A DNA stretch of 64,000 nt from Mogibacterium sp. (GTDB lineage: Bacteria > Bacillota > Clostridia > Peptostreptococcales > Anaerovoracaceae). Shown in pieces: positions 59,256-64,000 of the stretch (the stretch's first letter is position 1; each line of letters starts with the position of its first letter). A program made the translations under genes and the position numbers. The notes under the pieces are model-generated. The model searched no databases and was not told where the DNA came from. It saw nothing but the letters and a program-made list of their open reading frames with translations. The stretch lies in assembly GCA_017512365.1 (NCBI GenBank), contig JAFWGQ010000004.1, positions 1 to 64,000 on the forward strand, written 5' to 3'.

Positions 59256-60305
59256 CTATGCATTCTTTTTTACATAATTATCATCGTGTGAATACGAAAC
59301 CGCGACATCCTTGCTTATCGCTCCTCCCCTTACGAGTTTTACAAGCGCCTGGTCCATGGTCTGACCTCCTATGGCTGCGCTCGTCGCGATGGCGTTCGCG
59401 ATCTGAGGCGTGTTGCCGTTTCTGATCAGGTTGCGGATCGCGTCAGTAACTACCATCATCTCTACAGCAAGAGCCCTTCCGCCGCCTTTCTTAGGCAGGA
59501 GCTGCTGCGTGATGACAGCCTGAAGCACCATCGAAAGCTGCAGCCTTATCTGTGTCTGCATGCCCTCCGGGAATACCTGTACGATACGGTCTACGGCATC
59601 TGATGCGCTGCCCGTGTGCAGTGTACCGAAGACCAAGTGTCCTGTCTCGGCTGCAGTGATGGCTGTCTCGATGGTCTCACGGTCTCTCATTTCGCCGATG
59701 AGAATGACGTTAGGGTCCTCGCGAAGGGATGCCCTGAGGCCCGATGCGAAGCTTTCCGTATCCTTGCCTACCTCGCGCTGGTTGATCGCGGCCATGTCAG
59801 GTGTATACATGTACTCCACAGGGTCCTCAAGCGTGACGATGTGGCATTTCTTTGTATGATTGATATAGTCGAGCAGTGCAGCGAGAGTGGTCGATTTACC
59901 GGAGCCTGTCTCACCTGTTACCAGAACGATGCCCTTATGCAGCTTCGGAAGTTCGAGCGCCGCAGGAGGAAGACCGAGCGTATCGAGCTTAGGTATCCTG
60001 TCAGAGAGCAGTCTGAGCGCTACCGACGGATGTCCCTGCTGCCTGAATATATGGATACGGCAGCGGTTGCCCGCATATGTCTCAGCTGCATCGAGCTCTC
60101 CAGTATCCAGATATGTCTGATAGCCCTCTTCTGTAAGAGAGAACTGCTTTGCATACATGGTGCAGTCTTCTGCGCTCAGAGGCTGGTCAGTCATGTTCTC
60201 GAGCTGACCGTCTTTTCTGTATTTCGGAGGCAGCCCGCAGATCAGATGAACATCAGATGCTCCGTCTTCTCTTGCCTTCAGTACCATTTCTTCTATAGTC
60301 AGCAT
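59256..60305 (-). CDS. pilT: Twitching motility ATPase PilT
   Basis: 349 residues from ATG 60305, with GGAGGA 8 bases upstream. Walker A GETGSGKST, the Asp box (HIVTLEDPVEY), Walker B LIGEMRD and the His box (GHLVFGTLHTGSA). The length and the lack of an MshEN domain fit the retraction ATPase, not the extension ATPase. It powers pilus retraction, so these pili should be dynamic. It follows pilB by 48 bases. Confidence 0.95.
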   Translation of the reverse strand: MLTIEEMVLKAREDGASDVHLICGLPPKYRKDGQLENMTDQPLSAEDCTMYAKQFSLTEEGYQTYLDTGELDAAETYAGNRCRIHIFRQQGHPSVALRLLSDRIPKLDTLGLPPAALELPKLHKGIVLVTGETGSGKSTTLAALLDYINHTKKCHIVTLEDPVEYMYTPDMAAINQREVGKDTESFASGLRASLREDPNVILIGEMRDRETIETAITAAETGHLVFGTLHTGSASDAVDRIVQVFPEGMQTQIRLQLSMVLQAVITQQLLPKKGGGRALAVEMMVVTDAIRNLIRNGNTPQIANAIATSAAIGGQTMDQALVKLVRGGAISKDVAVSYSHDDNYVKKNA

Positions 60306-60353
60306 TTCAGTTCCTCCTGATATCCTTAACTTCGCTGAGTCTGGGTCCATCCA

Positions 60354-62111
60354 TTAAATATCTTCATAAATCACACGCTGTACTTCTTCGGAAGTCGTGA
60401 TGCCGTCTTTAACAAGCTGTATCGCATTGTCCTTAAGTGATATGAATCCGCTGTCAGGATCAGCGAGCATGGATTCGATCGCCTCTCTGCCCTTTCCGGC
60501 AGCTATCATCCTGCGGACCTTGATCGTAAGAGGCAGGATCTCGAATACTCCCGTCCTGCCGCGATAACCTGTATCGAAGCATTTAGGGCAGCCCTTGCCG
60601 CGGTAGAACACTCTCTCCGGATCGTATTCAAACCCAAGATCGACCTGTTCCTCCTCGTCCGGATGATATGCCTCTCTGCAGTCAGGACATATCCTTCTGA
60701 CAAGTCTCTGAGAGAATACGCCCTTGAGAGCACTCGCTACCAGATAAGGCTCTACTCCCATGTCTATCAGTCTTTCGACAGTACCTACAGCATCGCTTGT
60801 ATGGATGGTCGAAAGCACAACGTGGCCTGTGATGGCAGATCTCATTGCGATCTCGGCCGTCTCGCCGTCACGGATCTCTCCGACGCAGATGATGTCAGGG
60901 TCCTGACGCAGGATGGCACGAAGGCCCTTTGCGAATGTCATGCCTGTCTTTTCGTTTATCTGTACCTGATTGATTCCGTCGACGTTGTACTCCACAGGAT
61001 CTTCAAGCGTTATGAGGTTGACCTCACGCTTGTTCAGGTCGTTTATCATTGCGTACATCGTGGTCGATTTACCGGAACCGGTAGGACCGACGATCAGGAT
61101 AACTCCGTTCTTGATCTTTATCAGCTTTTCGTATTTTTTTATATCGTCTCCGAGCAGACCTATCGCGGAGTGATCGAGGTTTCCCCCGGACTTGTCGAGC
61201 AGTCTGGCTACGATCTTCTCTCCGTAAACCGTCGGCAGTGTCGATACACGAAGGTCGATATCCCTGCCCTGCATCTTTACGTTGAAGCGTCCGTCCTGAG
61301 GCACACGTCTTTCGGTTATGTCAAGGTTTGACATGACTTTGATACGCGCTATCACCGCGGACTGGAGTTCGCGCGGGACTGTAAGGATATCTCTGAGCAG
61401 TCCGTCTATACGCATGCGTACAGAGAACTCGTCTTCTCTCGGTTCGAGATGGATATCGCTGGCGCGCTCTGTGACTGCACGCTCGATGATGGAGTTTACG
61501 AGCCTGATGGCAGGTGCCTGATTAGCACTGTCTTCTCCAATCAGATTAGCTGTGAACGCCGCATCCTTGTTGGCCTCATCATCGTCGCCTGACAACGCAG
61601 CCTCTCTCTTCATCTCCTCGATGGCTTTGGCAGCGCCTTCGTTTCCGTACAGGATCTGTATCGATCTGTCGATGGCATTAGCCATGGCTATCATAGGGAT
61701 TATCTTTTTATGTGTAGTCTTGCGGACCTCTTCAAGTGCATAGAAATTCAGAGGGTCCGCCATGGCAAGATAAAGCTCATCCCTGATAATGCGTACAGGA
61801 ACGACCTGATACTGTTTGGCGATATTGGCAGGAACGACCTGCGCGAGTTCTGTCGGTATGTTGATCTTGTTGAGATCGATAAACTCGATGCCGAGCTGCA
61901 TCTGCAGAGCTTCGATCATCTCCATCTCTGTGATGTAGCCTTCATCGATCAGTACCGTACCGAGACGCTTTCCTGAGCCCTTCTGCTTGGCCAGAGCCTC
62001 TTCGAGCTGTTCCTCGGTTATGAGACCTGCCGCGATAAGGATATCGCCAAGTCTTTTCGGCCTCTTGCTGCCGCTGTTCCCGTTTCCGCCGGAAGTTTCT
62101 ATGACTGCCAT
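60354..62111 (-). CDS. pilB: Type IV pilus extension ATPase PilB with c-di-GMP-binding type MshEN domain
   Basis: 585 residues. The N terminus carries two consecutive MshEN motifs: RLGDILIAAGLITEEQ... (residues 20-43) and RLGTVLIDEGYITEME... (49-72), each keeping R-L-G, the following G, two spaced leucine-type positions (L then L in the first, M then L in the second) and the final Q. This motif pair binds c-di-GMP in MshE. The ATPase domain has Walker A GPTGSGKST, Walker B CVGEIRDGET and a zinc site CPDC...CPKC. It heads the core pilus operon and has a strong promoter. Confidence 0.95.
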   Translation of the reverse strand: MAVIETSGGNGNSGSKRPKRLGDILIAAGLITEEQLEEALAKQKGSGKRLGTVLIDEGYITEMEMIEALQMQLGIEFIDLNKINIPTELAQVVPANIAKQYQVVPVRIIRDELYLAMADPLNFYALEEVRKTTHKKIIPMIAMANAIDRSIQILYGNEGAAKAIEEMKREAALSGDDDEANKDAAFTANLIGEDSANQAPAIRLVNSIIERAVTERASDIHLEPREDEFSVRMRIDGLLRDILTVPRELQSAVIARIKVMSNLDITERRVPQDGRFNVKMQGRDIDLRVSTLPTVYGEKIVARLLDKSGGNLDHSAIGLLGDDIKKYEKLIKIKNGVILIVGPTGSGKSTTMYAMINDLNKREVNLITLEDPVEYNVDGINQVQINEKTGMTFAKGLRAILRQDPDIICVGEIRDGETAEIAMRSAITGHVVLSTIHTSDAVGTVERLIDMGVEPYLVASALKGVFSQRLVRRICPDCREAYHPDEEEQVDLGFEYDPERVFYRGKGCPKCFDTGYRGRTGVFEILPLTIKVRRMIAAGKGREAIESMLADPDSGFISLKDNAIQLVKDGITTSEEVQRVIYEDI

Positions 62112-62164
62112 TCTCTCAAACCTCTATATATTCAAACACTTCTTCACATTTTTATACATCAAAT

Positions 62165-62193
62165 ATTATATGTGTGTTTTGCACATTTTTCAA
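62165..62193 (-). promoter_or_regulatory. Promoter of the core type IV pilus operon
   Basis: TTGAAA and TATAAT with a 17-base spacer on the minus strand, 54 bases before pilB. The hexamers are identical to those of the giant-protein operon promoter. Confidence 0.82.
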
Positions 62194-62233
62194 CAAATAT
62201 GCCTGTACACAATTGTATACCTTAACACATTTT

Positions 62234-62264
62234 ACAAGAAAAGAGACTGCATCGCTGCAGTCTC
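62234..62264 (-). terminator. Terminator of the tRNA cluster
   Basis: GAGACTGCA-GCGA-TGCAGTCTC (one base offset) followed by TTTTCTTGT on the minus strand, just after tRNA-Cys and before the pilB promoter. Confidence 0.88.
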
Positions 62265-62267
62265 AGT

Positions 62268-62341
62268 TGGAGGCGACACCCGGATTTGAACCGGGGATAG
62301 AGGTTTTGCAGACCTTTGCCTTACCACTTGGCTATGTCGCC
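62268..62341 (-). tRNA. tRNA-Cys (GCA)
   Basis: Cloverleaf with anticodon loop TTGCAAA, T arm CCCGG-TTCAAAT-CCGGG, and encoded CCA. Last gene of the six-tRNA cluster. Confidence 0.95.
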
Positions 62342-62348
62342 ATATCGT

Positions 62349-62372
62349 GAAGGGACTCATCTGAGTCCCTTC
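62349..62372. other. Hairpin between tRNA-Gln and tRNA-Cys
   Basis: GAAGGGACTCA-TC-TGAGTCCCTTC is an 11-bp perfect inverted repeat. The T-run lies on the plus-strand side (TTTTCTT), opposite to tRNA transcription, so it would terminate antisense rather than cluster transcripts. It may guide tRNA processing. Confidence 0.6.
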
Positions 62373-62378
62373 TTTTCT

Positions 62379-62452
62379 TGGCTAGGGTAGCAGGATTCGA
62401 ACCTGCGAATGACGGAATCAGAATCCGTTGCCTTACCGCTTGGCTATACCCC
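62379..62452 (-). tRNA. tRNA-Gln (CTG)
   Basis: Cloverleaf with acceptor GGGGTAT, anticodon loop TTCTGAT (CTG), T arm GCAGG-TTCGAAT-CCTGC and encoded CCA. Confidence 0.93.
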
Positions 62453-62502
62453 ATCAGCATGGATATTGTAACACAAATACGCAGCTTGTTAAAGAGAAAA
62501 AT

Positions 62503-62579
62503 TGGGGTGGATGGTGGGATTCGAACCCACGAATACTGGAGCCACAACCCAGGGTCTTAACCACTTGACGACACCCACC
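62503..62579 (-). tRNA. tRNA-His (GTG)
   Basis: Anticodon loop TTGTGGC, the extra 5' G(-1) opposite C73 that identifies histidine tRNA, T arm GTGGG-TTCGAAT-CCCAC, encoded CCA. Confidence 0.94.
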
Positions 62580-62596
62580 ACATTTTTCAAAAAAGG

Positions 62597-62673
62597 TGGC
62601 GACCGGGAACGGGCTCGAACCGTCGACCTCCAGCGTGACAGGCTGGCATTCTAACCAGCTGAACTACCCGGCC
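62597..62673 (-). tRNA. tRNA-Asp (GTC)
   Basis: Anticodon loop CTGTCAC, acceptor GGCCGGG, discriminator G, T arm with TTCGAGC, encoded CCA. Confidence 0.95.
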
Positions 62674-62678
62674 GCATA

Positions 62679-62754
62679 TGGTGGGACCAATAGGGCTCGA
62701 ACCTATGACCCCCTGCTTGTAAGGCAGGTGCTCTCCCAGCTGAGCTATGATCCC
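62679..62754 (-). tRNA. tRNA-Val (TAC)
   Basis: Anticodon loop CTTACAA, acceptor GGGATCA, discriminator A, T arm with TTCGAGC, encoded CCA. Confidence 0.95.
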
Positions 62755-62759
62755 ATATC

Positions 62760-62836
62760 TGGTAGCGGCGACTGGACTTGAACCAGTGACCTTCCGGGTA
62801 TGAACCGGACGCTCTAGCCAGCTAAGCTACGCCGCC
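62760..62836 (-). tRNA. tRNA-Met (CAT), elongator type
   Basis: Anticodon loop TTCATAC, acceptor GGCGGCG fully paired with CGCCGCT, D arm AGCTTAGCTGGCTAGAGC, encoded CCA. The paired first base and the D arm fit elongator, not initiator, tRNA. A tRNA-Ile with modified CAU cannot be wholly excluded. Confidence 0.9.
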
Positions 62837-62868
62837 ACAGTCGCGCATTTCGTTTTACGCGCTTGATT

Positions 62869-62897
62869 ATAGTAACAAAAGCAGACAGCCTTGTCAA
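62869..62897 (-). promoter_or_regulatory. Promoter of the tRNA cluster
   Basis: TTGACA, 17-base spacer, TACTAT on the minus strand, 32 bases before tRNA-Met. Confidence 0.75.
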
Positions 62898-62915
62898 CAA
62901 AAATCAATCTATTTA

Positions 62916-62943
62916 TTGTGGAATAATGGAATTATGATATACT
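62916..62943 (+). promoter_or_regulatory. Promoter of lgt
   Basis: TTGTGG and TATACT with a 16-base spacer, 36 bases upstream of the lgt ATG. The region lies between the divergent tRNA promoter and lgt. Confidence 0.5.
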
Positions 62944-62979
62944 CTTTCTCAGTTTGAACTGTAACAGGAGGCTTCTTAC

Positions 62980-63726
62980 ATGGGTCACCCGGATCCTATT
63001 GCTTTTACGATATTCGGCATAGACATAAGATGGTACGGCATACTCATAGCATGCGGCATGCTGCTTGCCGTTCTTATCTCGTGCAAAAGGGCGCATACCC
63101 ACGGCATGACTGAGGAGGACGTGCTCGATCTTGCGATCTGTATGCTGCCGGTCGGTGTCATAGGAGCAAGGCTCTACTATGTGCTTTTCAACTCATCGTA
63201 CTATCACAGCCTGTCCGACGTGCTGGATATACGCAGCGGAGGTCTTGCCATACACGGCGGTCTCATATTCGGAGCCATCGTCGTATTTGCGGTATCCGCA
63301 CACAAGAAGATCAATCCTCTCAACATGCTCGATCTCATCATACCGAGCGTGGCCCTTGCCCAGGCCATCGGCAGATGGGGCAACTACTTCAACGGAGAGG
63401 CTCACGGGGGCCCGACCGATCTGCCATGGGCGATACTCGTCGACGGACAGCTCGTCCATCCTACTTTCCTCTATGAATCGGTCTGGTGCCTCATGCTGTT
63501 CTTCTTCCTCAGCTGGTTCGACCAAAAAAAACGCACTGCCATGGGGCAGACGTTTTCTCTTTATCTCATACTCTATTCCATCGAAAGATTTCTGGTCGAA
63601 GGTCTGCGCACAGATTCTCTTATGATCGGCCCTTTCAGACAGGCCCAGGTCATCAGCGTCTGCGCCATCATCTTCGGAATATTCCTGTACAGATACTCCA
63701 CAAAGAGATTCCCCCTCAAATCATAG
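62980..63726 (+). CDS. lgt: Prolipoprotein diacylglyceryl transferase
   Basis: 248 residues beginning MGHPDPIAFTIFGIDIRWYG; ACAGGAGG precedes the ATG. The Lgt signature GRWGNYFNGEAHGG is present, as is the catalytic-region GGLAIHGG, with seven membrane helices. It moves diacylglycerol from phosphatidylglycerol to the lipobox cysteine of prolipoproteins, such as the PotD-like lipoprotein in this window. It is a single gene with its own terminator. Confidence 0.96.
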   Translation: MGHPDPIAFTIFGIDIRWYGILIACGMLLAVLISCKRAHTHGMTEEDVLDLAICMLPVGVIGARLYYVLFNSSYYHSLSDVLDIRSGGLAIHGGLIFGAIVVFAVSAHKKINPLNMLDLIIPSVALAQAIGRWGNYFNGEAHGGPTDLPWAILVDGQLVHPTFLYESVWCLMLFFFLSWFDQKKRTAMGQTFSLYLILYSIERFLVEGLRTDSLMIGPFRQAQVISVCAIIFGIFLYRYSTKRFPLKS

Positions 63727-63805
63727 ATAACGCTGTATCAGCTCATTATCTTCCAGAGCGCTTTCCAGTATCCTGCTCAGTACGCTTGTATGATCCCTTA
63801 AAATG

Positions 63806-63834
63806 AAAAAGACTGCAAGGGGCGCAGTCTCTTT
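63806..63834. terminator. Terminator downstream of lgt
   Basis: AGACTGC-AAGGGGC-GCAGTCT followed by CTTT, and preceded by GAAAAA so that it could work in both directions. It lies 80 bases after the lgt stop. Confidence 0.75.
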
Positions 63835-63860
63835 CGAAAAAGGGTATTGGGACTAGAGAT

Positions 63861-63879
63861 AGGATTGTCTAGCAATCCT
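63861..63879. other. Small inverted repeat in the right-hand intergenic region
   Basis: AGGATTG-TCTAG-CAATCCT, 135 bases after lgt. The remaining 270 bases to the window edge hold no convincing gene, only AT-rich sequence and hairpins. Confidence 0.4.
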
Positions 63880-63962
63880 TAATTGCATTATAGATGCTCT
63901 GATTTTTTTTGCAATCGCAAATACACAAAAAAACAAGATTAGCGATTTTAATACAATTTAGA

Positions 63963-63995
63963 GCCTGAAACCCTTGAATTGTAAACCTTTCAGGC
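63963..63995. terminator. Possible terminator at the right edge
   Basis: GCCTGAAA and TTTCAGGC enclose a 17-base loop, followed on the plus strand by ATTTT. The gene it serves is probably outside the window. Confidence 0.5.
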
Positions 63996-64000
63996 ATTTT

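Noticed and set aside
63840-63962. A further RNA gene or tRNA after lgt
   Set aside because: No cloverleaf, T-arm or conserved RNA core could be found; only AT-rich sequence and a small inverted repeat.

Overview
The window is from a low-to-mid GC, monoderm, anaerobic Firmicute of the Eubacteriales. A Stickland-type amino-acid fermenter of the Peptostreptococcales/Anaerovoracaceae kind is my best guess, from the complete glycine reductase locus with two in-frame UGA (selenocysteine) codons, a tRNA-Sec gene, pyruvate phosphate dikinase, a Gram-positive type IV pilus locus without a secretin, and single-chain glycyl-tRNA synthetase. Nearly all genes lie on the minus strand. I saw no rRNA, transposase, prophage or CRISPR array.

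Region 1 (1-10,080, minus): glycine reductase. A sigma-A-like promoter drives a leader holding a glycine riboswitch and an intrinsic terminator, followed by grdX, grdE, grdB (Sec), two related DUF3841-type genes, a decayed BCCT transporter end, grdA (Sec), trxB, trxA, grdC, grdD, selC (tRNA-Sec) and the start of nfnA. The reductase, its thioredoxin reducing system, the tRNA needed to decode it and probably an electron-bifurcating transhydrogenase are therefore laid out together. No sarcosine or betaine reductase genes are present, so the locus is glycine-specific.

Region 2 (10,130-25,270): housekeeping. A small plus-strand gene of unknown function is followed by a long minus-strand block: iscR-nifS-iscU, an RDD membrane protein with a minisatellite, a PyrK-like flavoprotein without the usual iron-sulfur cysteines, nnr, rpsU (own promoter, structured leader, terminator), yqeY, phoH, ybeY, era, recO, a DUF4342 protein, glyS and ppdK.

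Region 3 (25,340-35,290): transport and c-di-GMP signalling. A Na/Pi cotransporter-like gene on plus faces a minus-strand group: a membrane diguanylate cyclase, a REC/degenerate-GGDEF/EAL/degenerate-GGDEF response regulator, an HPt protein, an amino-acid permease fused to an active-looking GGDEF and a degenerate GGDEF, and a PotD-like lipoprotein. No histidine kinase is visible.

Region 4 (35,300-62,200, minus): type IV pili. The core operon is pilB, pilT, pilC, a cysteine-containing membrane-anchored protein, pilD, pilM, pilN, pilO and the major pilin with a strong terminator. Next come an LTA-synthase-like enzyme and a small membrane protein. A second operon with its own promoter encodes a 3,669-residue surface protein (repeat domains, beta-helix blocks, SpaA-like end, no LPXTG), a GspK/PilX-like pseudopilin without Glu5, two small pseudopilins and an 850-residue modular pseudopilin. 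PilB carries two intact MshEN-type c-di-GMP-binding motifs, linking regions 3 and 4: a polyamine or amino-acid signal could set c-di-GMP, which could act directly on the pilus motor. This is the most interesting system in the window, and the link is inference.

Region 5 (62,230-64,000): six tRNA genes (Met, Val, Asp, His, Gln, Cys) with promoter and terminator on minus, then lgt on plus.
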